Source: Marinomonas sp. KMM3893 (GTDB lineage: Bacteria; Pseudomonadota; Gammaproteobacteria; Pseudomonadales; Marinomonadaceae). From it: DNA of 64,000 nt. The position numbers and the translations under genes are program-made. The notes under the pieces were generated by a model. That model was not told the origin of the DNA and made no database searches. It saw nothing but the letters and a program-made list of their open reading frames with translations. Shown piece by piece: positions 37,466 to 46,552 of the stretch. The DNA lies in contig NZ_SJSC01000009.1 of NCBI RefSeq assembly GCF_004352855.1, forward strand, positions 1-64,000. The letters are read 5' to 3'. How positions within the stretch are numbered: position 1 is the stretch's first letter; each line of letters begins with the position of its first letter.

Positions 37466-37939
37466 TTACTTATTTTTACTTAAAGGCAGAGGCAATTCTG
37501 TGGTGTATTTAATTTGCTCCATAGCAAAGTTTGATGTGACATCTGTTAATGCGGTGGCACTGATTAGTTTTTTATAAAAACGGTCATAAGCTGGAATATC
37601 CTTGACGAGTACTCGCATTAAATAATCGTAATCTCCTGCCATTCGGTAAAACTCAACAATTTCTGGAAACTCAGTCACAGCTTCAGCAAACTTCATTGCC
37701 CAATTGGCATCGTGTTGATTGGTTTTTACCTGCACAAAAACCGAGACCCCTAACGCCAGTTTGTCTGCGTCTAATAAAGCCACATGACGCTTCACATAAC
37801 CTGCTTTTTCAAGCTTCTGGATGCGTCGCCAGCAAGGGGTTTTGGAGAGGCCAACTTGCTGTGCCATCAGGTCTAAAGAGATACTATCATCATGTTGCAT
37901 TAAGGCAAGTAGTTGCATATCTGTGTTATCTAGGTTCAT
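37466..37939 (-). CDS. Lrp/AsnC family regulator
   Basis: Leucine-responsive-type regulator of 157 residues: helix-turn-helix (about 5-55, LDLMAQQVGLSKTPCWRRIQKLEKAGYV) and the C-terminal RAM ligand domain (about 65-150) with GDYDYLMRVLVKD. It lies upstream of the class V aminotransferase gene (82 bases), which it likely regulates in response to an amino acid. An AGGTAAAAA / TTTTTACCT dyad (38058-38112) upstream could be its own operator. Confidence 0.9.
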   Translation of the reverse strand: MNLDNTDMQLLALMQHDDSISLDLMAQQVGLSKTPCWRRIQKLEKAGYVKRHVALLDADKLALGVSVFVQVKTNQHDANWAMKFAEAVTEFPEIVEFYRMAGDYDYLMRVLVKDIPAYDRFYKKLISATALTDVTSNFAMEQIKYTTELPLPLSKNK

Positions 37940-38472
37940 TTTGTTCTCTTTTTGGATGATTTATTGGAATTTAATTTTTAATAATGAAGTTTTCTTTTGC
38001 CTCGTGCAACCTGGTTTTATATTTGCTCTATTTTTAGCAATGAAAGCTCTCAAAAGTAGGTAAAAAAGATCACAAAAATTCGAAAATTACCTTAAAAGTA
38101 GGCTTTTTACCTTAGTGGGATAGGATGAAAAAGAGATTGAAACTAAGGAGGGAGCTTCTCTGGTAGGGGCAAAACGTTCATAGGAGGGGTTAAACGTTGT
38201 GTGCAAGGGGAAAGGTTAGGTGATTATAGAAGTGAGAGAGGCATTAGAGTCAATTAGGAAATTGACGAAGCATCAAGGCGATAGCGATAATCCTAATAAG
38301 AATAATGTCGCCTATATGGATGGCTTTACTCTTTAAAGATAAAAGTATTGTTTCTGCAAGATGACACTTATATGAATCTTTAATGACATCGATGAAAGTG
38401 GGTACCATGAATCGGAGAAAAGACTTACAGTAGTGGCTCATTCAAACATACTTATCGATGGTGGAGACACTT
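37940..38472. other. Intergenic region with dyad and direct repeats
   Basis: Contains the AGGTAAAAA (from 38058) and TTTTTACCT (to 38112) inverted pair, and three degenerate direct repeats of GGGGnnAAACGTT type at 38166-38178, 38186-38198 and 38207-38217, spaced 20 to 21 bases, about two helical turns. A 63-codon minus-strand frame at 38250-38441 has no ribosome site and is not called. Confidence 0.45.
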
Positions 38473-38589
38473 ATGTCTAATAAAGAAATCAAATCTATTA
38501 AAAAAGAAATAAAAGCTAGAAAAGAGAAAGTAGCGAAACAAAAAAGTAAAATTGATAAACTAAAAAAATCTCTAAAGAAAAAAGCTTAA
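38473..38589 (+). CDS. Small basic coiled-coil protein (38 aa)
   Basis: Very short gene with a clear GTGGAG ribosome site 7 bases before ATG. The protein starts MSNKEIKSIKKEIKARKEKV and continues as a lysine-rich heptad-like helix ending in KKKA; about 20 of 38 residues are basic. It has no cysteine or hydrophobic core, so it should be a single charged helix or bind nucleic acid or acidic partners. No known family is assigned, though I recall similar small Lys-rich ORFs in related genomes. It is a single gene upstream of a hairpin. Confidence 0.6.
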   Translation: MSNKEIKSIKKEIKARKEKVAKQKSKIDKLKKSLKKKA

Positions 38590-38622
38590 TATAGCGTTAT
38601 TATTCATTGTTAACAATGCGAT

Positions 38623-38653
38623 GAACAAGTGGAACGACAGCTTCCTCTTGTTC
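38623..38653. other. Hairpin between the 38-aa gene and lldD
   Basis: GAACAAGTGGAA (38623-38634) and TTCCTCTTGTTC (38642-38653) pair at 11 of 12 positions around a 7-base loop. No T-run follows on either strand, so a processing or operator role is as likely as termination. Confidence 0.4.
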
Positions 38654-38733
38654 GCACGCATTATATTAATCCCTAGAGAGTTATGATAAATAACCTTGTC
38701 TAACTCGCTTTTACTTATTCTGGTTATTAACCA

Positions 38734-39882
38734 TTAAGGCCTAAATCTTAGGTTTTCTCTAGAAAGTTGCTTTATTGACGTTTTCCCCATTAATTTCATG
38801 TCCCGTTCTAGCTCTGCTTTCATCAGCCCTAATGCTCTCTCGACACCGGGTTGTCCTGCCGCAGCGAGAGGATAAAGGTACATTCTGCCAATACCAACGG
38901 CTTTGGCGCCCAATGATAATGCTTTTAAAACATGAGTACCGCGCTGTACACCACTGTCAAAAATGACGTCTATTTCATCGCCTACTTCATCGACTATCTC
39001 GGCGAGCTGATCGAAAGAACTTCGTGAGCCATCAAGCTGGCGACCACCATGATTAGAAATAATAATCCCAGTACAGCCAATATCTACCGCCTTACGGGCA
39101 TCCTTTCGACTCATAATGCCTTTTAAGCAAAACTCCCCATCCCAAAATTTCACCATCTCGGCCACGTCATCCCAATTCATTGAAGGGTCGAGCATGTTGG
39201 TAAAATAGTCACCTATTGAGGTGGCGCCAGAACCCATGTCTATGTGCTCATCCAACTGAGGTAAGCGAAATTTTTCATGGGTGACGTAATTGATCCCCCA
39301 CATGGGTTTGAGTGCAAATTGCAACATTCCCGCGAGCGTCAAACGGAAGGGGATGGAAAAGCCGGTGCGCAAGTCGCGTTCGCGATTACCGCCGGTGATC
39401 GAATCAACGGTCAACATCATAACTTGTACGCCAGCCGCTTTTGCTCGCTCCATCATGGCGCGGTTTAAGCCGCGATCCTTATGGAAGTAAAACTGATAAA
39501 CCTGAGGCGTGTTCACTTGTTTCGCGATCTCTTCCATGCTGACGGTACCAAGGGAGGAGACGCCAAACATGGTGCCATATTTCTCAGCGGCACCTGCAAC
39601 TGCGCGCTCTCCTTGATGATGAAATAAACGTTGCAGTGCGGTAGGGGAGCAATAAACAGGCATGTCGAGCTTTTGTCCCATGACGGTGACAGACAGGTCA
39701 ATGTCTTTTACGCCTGTTAGGACACTAGGGACGAGGTCACAGGTTTCAAAGGCTGCGGTGTTACGTCGATAAGTCGACTCATCATCAGAGCCGCCATCTA
39801 TATAATTGAAAATTGGACTCGGCAGGCGTTTTTTAGCCAGAGTACGAAAATCCTGAAAGTTATGGCAGTCATTGAGTCGCAT
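38734..39882 (-). CDS. lldD: L-lactate dehydrogenase (FMN, quinone-linked)
   Basis: FMN-dependent alpha-hydroxy-acid dehydrogenase of 382 residues that oxidises L-lactate to pyruvate at the membrane. The catalytic histidine is His278 in SNHGGRQLDGSRSS, and the FMN-phosphate region is FDSGVQRGTHVLKALSLGAKAVGIGR (about 310-335). N-terminal FRTLAKKRLPSPIFNYIDGG is typical. It is divergent from a LysR gene, its probable regulator. Related family members (mandelate or glycolate oxidases) cannot be fully excluded. Confidence 0.9.
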   Translation of the reverse strand: MRLNDCHNFQDFRTLAKKRLPSPIFNYIDGGSDDESTYRRNTAAFETCDLVPSVLTGVKDIDLSVTVMGQKLDMPVYCSPTALQRLFHHQGERAVAGAAEKYGTMFGVSSLGTVSMEEIAKQVNTPQVYQFYFHKDRGLNRAMMERAKAAGVQVMMLTVDSITGGNRERDLRTGFSIPFRLTLAGMLQFALKPMWGINYVTHEKFRLPQLDEHIDMGSGATSIGDYFTNMLDPSMNWDDVAEMVKFWDGEFCLKGIMSRKDARKAVDIGCTGIIISNHGGRQLDGSRSSFDQLAEIVDEVGDEIDVIFDSGVQRGTHVLKALSLGAKAVGIGRMYLYPLAAAGQPGVERALGLMKAELERDMKLMGKTSIKQLSRENLRFRP

Positions 39883-40000
39883 TAAGTTGCTCCTAAAAAT
39901 GGATTAATGAGGACATTGGTGCGTAGAGGCAAAGTATAGTGGTAGTTTTATTTGTGATAAATACGACATAAACTAATTAACTATTTCCTAAAACGGTGTA

Positions 40001-40906
40001 ATGACAGTGAATGCTGCAGATTTGACGCTATTTGTAAGTGTTGCCGATCAAGGGTCGTTTCATAAAGCGGCTGAGCAAGTGGGCTTATCCACGCCTGCTT
40101 TGAGTAAAAGAGTCAGTAAATTGGAGGCCTCTCTGGGGGTTCAATTAATTCACCGAACCACACGACGACTCAGCTTAACGGAAGCAGGAGAGAGCCTGTA
40201 TGTCCATGCTAAAAACATTGAGGGACAAGTGAGTGATGCGATCGCATCCGTATCAACGTTTAGCCAAGGCTTGACTGGAACAATAAAAATGTCGGTGCCA
40301 ACGATTTCTGGTGAACTGCTACTGGCCGAGGCGGTGGCGGATTTTTGCCAACAATACCCGAATATCACCGTGGATATTCGCCTCGAAAACGACTTCGTGA
40401 ATTTGGTTGAAGAAGGTCTAGATCTTGCGATACGTACGGGGAAATTGGAAGATTCAAGCCTGATCGCCAAACCATTAATTCAATCAAATTGGGTTGTTTG
40501 TTGTTCGCCTACGTATTTGGAAAAGCACGGTGAAGCCAAGACACTAGACGCTTTAAAAGAACACAATTGCCTTGCTTATACTTACCAGACTCATGGCTCA
40601 TTTGATTGGCGATTCTTTCAAGCAGGGGAAGAAAAAAGTGTTCGAATCAGCGGCAGTTTTGCGACAAATAATGCTCAAGCACTGCGTAAAGCGGCATTGG
40701 CAGGCTTTGGTATAGTGTATGTTCCTCGCTGCAGTGTTTATGAAGATTTGCAGCAAGGGAAGCTGGTTGCTATTTTGACGCAATTTGAACCTAGGCGCTT
40801 GGGGGTCTATGCTATTTACCCTTTTACGAAATATTTGCCAGAAAAGCTTAGGTTACTCATTGAACACATTAAGCAGGCTTATCAGGATAAAAAAGAGTAC
40901 TTTTGA
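40001..40906 (+). CDS. LysR family regulator
   Basis: LysR-type activator/repressor of 301 residues with an N-terminal winged helix (DLTLFVSVADQGSFHKAAEQVGLSTPALSKRVSKLEASLG, about 7-46) and a periplasmic-binding-like effector domain (about 95-295) of the CrgA/DsdC-like subgroup (VDIRLENDFVNLVEEGLDLAIR). It is divergent from lldD with 118 bases between, which suggests lactate or another hydroxy acid as effector. Confidence 0.9.
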   Translation: MTVNAADLTLFVSVADQGSFHKAAEQVGLSTPALSKRVSKLEASLGVQLIHRTTRRLSLTEAGESLYVHAKNIEGQVSDAIASVSTFSQGLTGTIKMSVPTISGELLLAEAVADFCQQYPNITVDIRLENDFVNLVEEGLDLAIRTGKLEDSSLIAKPLIQSNWVVCCSPTYLEKHGEAKTLDALKEHNCLAYTYQTHGSFDWRFFQAGEEKSVRISGSFATNNAQALRKAALAGFGIVYVPRCSVYEDLQQGKLVAILTQFEPRRLGVYAIYPFTKYLPEKLRLLIEHIKQAYQDKKEYF

Positions 40907-41109
40907 GCCTCCCACAGAACGAGTCTTATGAGTTTTCATATAAGGCAAATCCTATGGTGAATCTTCTGCGCTTTTCTGTGGCGATTTAGAGTAAAGATCT
41001 TCGCGCTAGATTGGCATATTCATGGCTAGCGCTTTGATATTCCGTTATCATGCGCATCATTAGCAGGCGGCATTTTATCGCAGCCTCACTCTTAACCTGT
41101 AGGATTCTA

Positions 41110-41418
41110 ATGAAAAAGACATTTCAGCTAACTCACCCAAAAATTGCTTACCCTCGTTTAATTGAAGCAGCAAAAGCAGACGTTAAAAAATATCTAAAGC
41201 GAGAGCGTAATAAGACGTTACCTGACTATGCTGATTTTTGGGGTTTTGACTGCAAATTCGGTAACACAGCCGAGCAAGCTGATGTGATTCATGTTGCTGA
41301 AATTAATGACAAAATCAGCTTTGCAGAAAGCCAAGCTTGGGAAACATTTTACCTAGAAATCTTGGCGACACCTGCTAATCGCATGAAACGCCCAGAAGGT
41401 GAAGTAGACGGCGAATAA
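41110..41418 (+). CDS. DUF6172 family protein
   Basis: A 102-residue protein from the ATG at 41110 (AGGATTCTA before it; the frame is open from 41050). The start MKKTFQLTHPKIAYPRLIEAAKADVKKYLKRERNK and the DFWGFDCKFG and VIHVAEI segments place it in the DUF6172 family of unknown function. It is followed by a strong terminator. An inverted repeat GCGCTAG / CTAGCGC (41003-41032) lies upstream. Confidence 0.85.
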   Translation: MKKTFQLTHPKIAYPRLIEAAKADVKKYLKRERNKTLPDYADFWGFDCKFGNTAEQADVIHVAEINDKISFAESQAWETFYLEILATPANRMKRPEGEVDGE

Positions 41419-41436
41419 GTCGTTCTGTTGATTTTA

Positions 41437-41470
41437 AAAAGCCAGACTCGTGTCCATGAGTCTGGCTTTT
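41437..41470 (+). terminator. Rho-independent terminator
   Basis: The stem AAAAGCCAGACTC / GAGTCTGGCTTTT follows the DUF6172 gene. Confidence 0.9.
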
Positions 41471-41670
41471 GTGTTTTTAACGCCTCTTATTCTCACTAGT
41501 GAGCTTGCTAAAGTCATCTCATCATTGCGTCATAATGATCGATACGTTTTTCCTTTTTCCTGACTCTCTACCTGCTTGTTCGTTTCTCTGTCGCCCTTAT
41601 TCTAATAAAGAGTGAGGATGCAACGATTCCCCGCGATTGAATGACCGTTTATTGTTTCAGGAGTATGGCT

Positions 41671-42516
41671 ATGAGTGATGATGCAAGTCGATTGATTGAT
41701 CAATTGTTTGAACGCGTAAAAGAGGCTGAAAAGCAAACCGGGGAACGTGATTCTCATGCGGAGTCGCAAATTAATAAGCGCTTAGTCGAGCAGCCGTCAG
41801 CACCTTATTATATGGCGCAAACGATTATTATGCAGGAAGCGGCTCTAAAGCGATTAAACGCAAGAGTAGAGCAGTTGGAGCGTAAGTTAACAGAAAAGCC
41901 AAGCTCTGGCGGCTTTCTCTCAGGGTTATTTGGCGGCGATTCGTCACAAGGGACACAATCGAGAAACGCGCAGAATAAAGCGCAAGCCGGTTGGGGTGAT
42001 GGTCGTGCCCAATACAAAGGGCAAGGCGCCTCTCAACAACAAGCGTCTGGACCTAGGGCGGCGAATCAAACTCAGCCGAATCAAAATTATGGCACTGGTG
42101 GCAATCGCAGCTTTTTAGGCGGGGCTCTGCAAACGGCCGCAGGCGTAGCTGGCGGTGTGGTGGTCGGTAGTATGTTGATGAACATGTTTGGTCACCATAC
42201 TCCAACCGAAATGGTCGACGTTATTCAAGAAGAACCTACTGGGCAAGATTTTAGTTCAGATAACATGGGAGACAGCGGCGCAGGGGCAGATGACTTTGCC
42301 AGCAATGGATTTGATACAAGTGGCGCGGATCAAGGCGGTTTTGGTCAGGCAGGCTTTGATCAAAGTAATGGTTTTGACCAATCCAACTTTGAGCAATCCA
42401 ACTTTGAACAAGGTGGCTTCGCTGATACAGGTTCAGATTCAGGTGGTTTTGGGCAAGGCGGTTTTGATGATTTCGGTGGTGGTTTTGATGATTTTGGCGA
42501 TGACTTTGATATCTAA
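41671..42516 (+). CDS. DUF2076 domain protein with Gly/Phe/Asp-rich tail
   Basis: A 281-residue protein from the ATG at 41671, seven bases after AGGAG (in-frame ATGs at 41641 and 41665 are less well placed). N-terminal DUF2076 helices (about 1-75) carry the SRLIDQLFERVKEAEKQTGERD pattern. A glycine hinge with GGFLSGLFGG and GGALQTAAGVAGGVVVGSMLM (hydrophobic, about 150-170) follows, then a low-complexity acidic tail built from imperfect Gly-Phe-Asp/Glu-Gln units (about 210-281). Function unknown. The tail may drive self-association. Confidence 0.85.
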   Translation: MSDDASRLIDQLFERVKEAEKQTGERDSHAESQINKRLVEQPSAPYYMAQTIIMQEAALKRLNARVEQLERKLTEKPSSGGFLSGLFGGDSSQGTQSRNAQNKAQAGWGDGRAQYKGQGASQQQASGPRAANQTQPNQNYGTGGNRSFLGGALQTAAGVAGGVVVGSMLMNMFGHHTPTEMVDVIQEEPTGQDFSSDNMGDSGAGADDFASNGFDTSGADQGGFGQAGFDQSNGFDQSNFEQSNFEQGGFADTGSDSGGFGQGGFDDFGGGFDDFGDDFDI

Positions 42517-42550
42517 ATTGCCGCTTTAGCTTGAAGACATATGGCGATGC

Positions 42551-43528
42551 TTAATGCTTTAGTAAATGGCCATTTGCGCAATTTTTAGAGACATCGCCTG
42601 CTAAGGCTTGAATTAAATTATCGACGGCACAAGACACCATTTTTAAGCGGGTTTCTGTGGTGGCTGAGCCGATATGAGGGAATAACACCGCATTATCGAG
42701 AGTGCACAAAGGGGAGTTTGCAGGTAGGGGTTCTACTTCGTATACATCCAATCCGGCCGCTCGAATCACGCGCTTAGAAAGCGCGTTAATGAGCGCTTTT
42801 TCATTGATAACCTTGCCCCGTGATCCATTGATAAAAATAGCGCTTTTTTTCATCATCGAAAATTCTTTTTCACCAATTAAATGCTCGGTTTGCGGGGTTA
42901 ATGGTGTCATTACACAGATGAAATCTGAGCTCTCAAGCAGGGCTTCCATGCTTAGGTAGGTGGCGTTGAGGTCTCGCTCTGCGTTTATATTTCGGCTGCG
43001 ATTAGTGTATTGAATGGGCATGTTAAAACCAAAGTGTCCCCGTTTTGCAAGCGCATAACCGATGCGCCCCATACCAATAATACCTAACGTTTTACCATGA
43101 ACATCTGTGCCGTATTCTGCTGCTCCAATGCTCTTAGTCCAGCGTCCTTCACGGACCATATTAGACAGTTCTACCGCACGCCGAGCGGTGCACATAAGCA
43201 GGGTAAAGAGGGTGTCTGCAGTGGTTTCATTGAGTACATCGGGAGTGTGCATCAGAGGAATACGACGTTCGGCAAGATAGGCTAGATCAAACTGATCCGT
43301 TCCAACGGAAATGGTTGATGCCGCTTTGAGTTTAAGGGCTTTATCCAGCACATTAGGGCCCATAGGGAGGCTACTGCCAATAAGGCCTTCAGCCTCCTTT
43401 AACGCGGCAAAAAAGTCGCTCCGATTCGAATCATTGACTGTGTCAAAAAAAGCGATGTCGAACCGAGCTTTGAGTCTCTCATACTCTTGTTCAGGGATGG
43501 CTTTGTATAAGAGAACTTTTTTTTTCAT
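42551..43528 (-). CDS. kguD: D-2-hydroxyacid dehydrogenase, KguD-like
   Basis: NAD(P)-dependent reductase of 325 residues. The Rossmann motif is GIIGMGRIGYALAKR (about 148-162), and the catalytic Arg-Glu-His set is visible (NGSRGKV; the VEPLP region; PHIGSAT near 287-293). Start and overall sequence resemble 2-ketogluconate-6-phosphate reductase KguD of Pseudomonas; GhrB-type glyoxylate/hydroxypyruvate reductase is the alternative. It lies 9 bases after a sugar kinase gene and downstream of a PtxS-like regulator, which supports the ketogluconate role. Confidence 0.8.
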   Translation of the reverse strand: MKKKVLLYKAIPEQEYERLKARFDIAFFDTVNDSNRSDFFAALKEAEGLIGSSLPMGPNVLDKALKLKAASTISVGTDQFDLAYLAERRIPLMHTPDVLNETTADTLFTLLMCTARRAVELSNMVREGRWTKSIGAAEYGTDVHGKTLGIIGMGRIGYALAKRGHFGFNMPIQYTNRSRNINAERDLNATYLSMEALLESSDFICVMTPLTPQTEHLIGEKEFSMMKKSAIFINGSRGKVINEKALINALSKRVIRAAGLDVYEVEPLPANSPLCTLDNAVLFPHIGSATTETRLKMVSCAVDNLIQALAGDVSKNCANGHLLKH

Positions 43529-43537
43529 CGTTAACGC

Positions 43538-44488
43538 CTACGCAAGTTCGTTGAGTTGAGCGCGAGTTGGTAAGCCTTCACTGTCGCCGCGAACCTGTAC
43601 TGCAAGAGAGCCAAATAAATTACCTCTGCGAGTCGCTTGCTCTGTCGATTCTCCATCCAGTAAGGCTGAGATAACACCAACAGCAAAGCTGTCGCCTGCT
43701 CCAACAGTATCAATAACCTCTTTGACTGGATAGCCAGCAACCGTAGCGGATTCGCCTGTTGCGGTTTTGTAATACGCTCCTTGGCCACCCAGTTTTACAA
43801 TCACGGTGTTAACGCCTTGGCTTAGATAAAAATCAGCAATGGTTTCTGGGTCTTCACTGCCAACCAAAATTTTCCCTTCTTCAACTCCTGGTAAGACAAT
43901 GTCACTGGCAAAGGCAAGCTGGTTGATTGTGTTAACCATGGTGTCAATATCAGGCCAAAGAGAAGGGCGTAAGTTAGTGTCAAAACTAATACTGCTGCCT
44001 TGTTCTTTTGCGAAAGTCAGTGCTTGCTGAACGGCTTCTCTCATGGAGCTTGAAACCGCGGCGGCTACACCAGTCAAATGTAGGTGGCTGCTAGAATGGA
44101 ATAGACTACGATCAATGTCTGTTGCATTTAATGTGGAGGCGGCTGAGTTACGACGAAAATACTCAACAGCAGGATCGCTGCCATCAGTTTGTTTTGTTTT
44201 CATCATGAAGCCGGTGGCGTGTTCCGCGCTTTCCGCGATACCATCGGTTCCAATGCGCTCTTTTGCTATGGCTTTTTTAATGAATTGTCCTAAGCAATCT
44301 TGGCCAATTTTGCTGATGTAAGTGGTGGGGAAATCTAGGCGAGCCATACCGATCGCCACATTGACTTCTGCCCCAGCAAGAGAGCGGCTAAATTCTTCGA
44401 CTTCTGCAAGTGGTTCAGGTGTTTTAGCAATAAATAGGGCCATAGCTTCGCCCAGCGTAACAAAAGATGGTGCCGCATTTGTTTGCAT
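43538..44488 (-). CDS. kguK: PfkB-family sugar kinase, KguK/KdgK-like
   Basis: Ribokinase-fold kinase of 316 residues from the ATG at 44488 (AGAGAG precedes it; the ATG at 44512 is in frame without a ribosome site). The N-terminal SLAGAEVNVAIGMARLDF and the C-terminal DTVGAGDSFAVGVISALLDG with the catalytic aspartate mark the PfkB family. The likely substrate is 2-ketogluconate, or 2-keto-3-deoxygluconate, from context with kguD and a ptxS-like gene. Nine bases separate it from kguD, so the two form an operon. Confidence 0.82.
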   Translation of the reverse strand: MQTNAAPSFVTLGEAMALFIAKTPEPLAEVEEFSRSLAGAEVNVAIGMARLDFPTTYISKIGQDCLGQFIKKAIAKERIGTDGIAESAEHATGFMMKTKQTDGSDPAVEYFRRNSAASTLNATDIDRSLFHSSSHLHLTGVAAAVSSSMREAVQQALTFAKEQGSSISFDTNLRPSLWPDIDTMVNTINQLAFASDIVLPGVEEGKILVGSEDPETIADFYLSQGVNTVIVKLGGQGAYYKTATGESATVAGYPVKEVIDTVGAGDSFAVGVISALLDGESTEQATRRGNLFGSLAVQVRGDSEGLPTRAQLNELA

Positions 44489-44683
44489 TGTGGTCTCTCT
44501 TCTAACATTCATGGTGACTATATAGAGTAATTTTTATTGTATTTTGATACTAAATAAGTTGCCTTAGAAAAATGCATCGTAGCAAAATAATAAGAATTCA
44601 TACGAGAATGATGACCTAAATAACAGACTACTGTGAGTACTTTATTGTATTTATATTGATCACATCAAGCGCCATGACAATAT

Positions 44684-44701
44684 CATGGGATCGGTTCCAT
44701 G
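44684..44701. promoter_or_regulatory. LacI-type operator upstream of the kinase-reductase operon
   Basis: CATGGGATCGGTTCCATG is an imperfect palindrome with the CG-centred shape of LacI-family sites (TGGnATCGGTTCCA). It is 196 bases before the kinase start and 34 bases after the end of the LacI-type gene. Confidence 0.55.
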
Positions 44702-44734
44702 AACAGAGTCTGCCTTTTCTTAGAGGCGTTTTTT

Positions 44735-45745
44735 CTAGGTAGATTGACGAATAATAAGCTCTGCTGGCAACTGAATGTGTTGTGCTGGCTCTGTATTTCC
44801 TTGGATGCGAGTAAGTAATCTACTGCAAGCTTGCTGCCCTATTTCACGGGTGGGTTGTCGCATGACGGTAATCCCCCCTTCAAAAAGTTGCACCCATTCT
44901 GGGTCATCGATGCTGATCATGCCGATCTGATGCCCAAGCTTAAGCTGTCGGCTTTTTATGGCTTTGGCTGCCAATAAAGTGGCCACGCCATTTGTGGTGA
45001 AAATGGCTTGTTTACAGCCTTTGTGTCGATTCATGAAATCACCGATGGCGGCATTTAGGTGGGCGTCGTTGCTTTTGCTGACTTCAACGAGCTCGTAGGC
45101 GATGTCGGAATGCTGCTGACAAAAGGTTTCAATGGCATTGATCCGAGCTTTACGAGGGGCGACGTCTAAAGATTCGGTTACCACCAGAATGGATTGATAG
45201 TGCCGAGCTTTTAAATGCTGGCATGCATCCTCGATGGCGGCCTCATTGTCCAGCCCAACAGAATCGAACCCCAAAGACGTGTCAATTCTGTCCACAAGGA
45301 CCAGCGGGCAATTTATTTGCTTAAGATGGTTAAGTTGAGTTTGTGCCATGTCTGCGGTGTTCACAATAAGGCCATCGACACGATGGGCTTCAAGTAAGGC
45401 CAAATAGCCTTCCTGTAAAGCCGTTTCATTGTCTGTATTGCAAACCATCAACATATAGCCTTGTTGACGACAGATATGTTCTACCCCTTGGAGAATATCA
45501 ATGGAATAGGGGTTGGTGACGTCGGCGAGTAATAGTCCAATCAGCTTAGAATGCCCCGCTTTTAGCATTCGAGCAGAATGGTTGGGGCGAAAATCGAGAT
45601 GCTCTATTGCGTCTGCAATTTTATCTCGTAACGCATCAGAGAGCTTATCTTGCTCACCATTTAGGTATCGGGAGACACTGGTTTTTCCGACTTTTGCGTA
45701 GTTAGCAACATCTGAAATAGTGGCGAAACTTTTGTGGTTCTTCAA
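44735..45745 (-). CDS. LacI family regulator, PtxS-like
   Basis: Repressor of 336 residues with an N-terminal LacI helix-turn-helix (ATISDVANYAKVGKTSVSRYLNGEQ, about 8-32) and a periplasmic-binding-like sugar domain (about 65-330). The DNA-recognition part closely resembles PtxS, the 2-ketogluconate regulator of Pseudomonas, as recalled. It lies upstream of the kguK/kguD-like operon on the same strand. No kguE or kguT gene is adjacent. Confidence 0.88.
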   Translation of the reverse strand: MKNHKSFATISDVANYAKVGKTSVSRYLNGEQDKLSDALRDKIADAIEHLDFRPNHSARMLKAGHSKLIGLLLADVTNPYSIDILQGVEHICRQQGYMLMVCNTDNETALQEGYLALLEAHRVDGLIVNTADMAQTQLNHLKQINCPLVLVDRIDTSLGFDSVGLDNEAAIEDACQHLKARHYQSILVVTESLDVAPRKARINAIETFCQQHSDIAYELVEVSKSNDAHLNAAIGDFMNRHKGCKQAIFTTNGVATLLAAKAIKSRQLKLGHQIGMISIDDPEWVQLFEGGITVMRQPTREIGQQACSRLLTRIQGNTEPAQHIQLPAELIIRQST

Positions 45746-46552
45746 TGTGTTATCTCACAGTAGAGTCCTGAGTGGGCGATTTCATATTTCAGCCTTCGCC
45801 GCTGGGATGACTGTAAACGATCTATTTACTCAGGCGCAATGGTCTTATTGCGCCAAAATGCGAATGAAAATCGCTTAGTATGTTGTTATATAGGGTACTT
45901 TTTTTGTTGAGTATATGCTGACGTTATTTCTTGGCGTCAGCGGATGGACGGTGTTTTTTCCATTTTCATGCCTTATTCACAGAGTCTCCATTATCTTGTT
46001 AGAAAACCTGCAGAAGGCTTGGTTTCCTTGTGATTTGACAGGGCGACGACAGTGACGAGCGACATGATTTATCGTGTTGTTGTTTTCTTTATGAGATGGA
46101 AAGCAATTATTTACTGAGCTGAAATTCAGTTTTATGACAGAGTTATTTTCATAACTCTATGTTTCATATCTATTTTTTAATTTTCTATCTGGTCATTCTT
46201 ATTAAATATGTAACGACTTTGTATGCGTTGATGCAAATAACGACGTCCTGCGCAGTGAATAGGGTGTTCTCAAAGATCAATGGTGAGGATTTTGTCAGGA
46301 TTTAGGATTATGTAATGACGCTATGTCAGCAACGGTGAGCGGCTTGCTTGAGGTGTCATAAATATTGCTGTAATTATTCGTCGCGATATTGTTACGACTA
46401 AGCAGATCTGTCTCGCAACATGGTCAGCAAGACCTTTACCTTGTTCGCTTTTATATCTTTTGTATCAACGACATAGAAAGTGCAATGTTACTAATGTGAG
46501 ACACCGTCGTATCAATAAGTTCACCTTTTTATAAAAAAAATGAGTTCGAGTA
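45746..46552. other. Long gene-free region between ptxS-like and gabP-like genes
   Basis: About 800 bases without a convincing gene. Two hairpins are visible: GGCGCAAT / ATTGCGCC (45833-45854) and GCTGACG / CGTCAGC (about 45918-45940). The rest is AT-rich and presumably holds the promoter regions of the two flanking divergent genes. Confidence 0.4.

Noticed and set aside
38250-38441. 63-codon minus-strand frame
   Set aside because: No ribosome site before its ATG and no recognisable composition, although it is hydrophobic.
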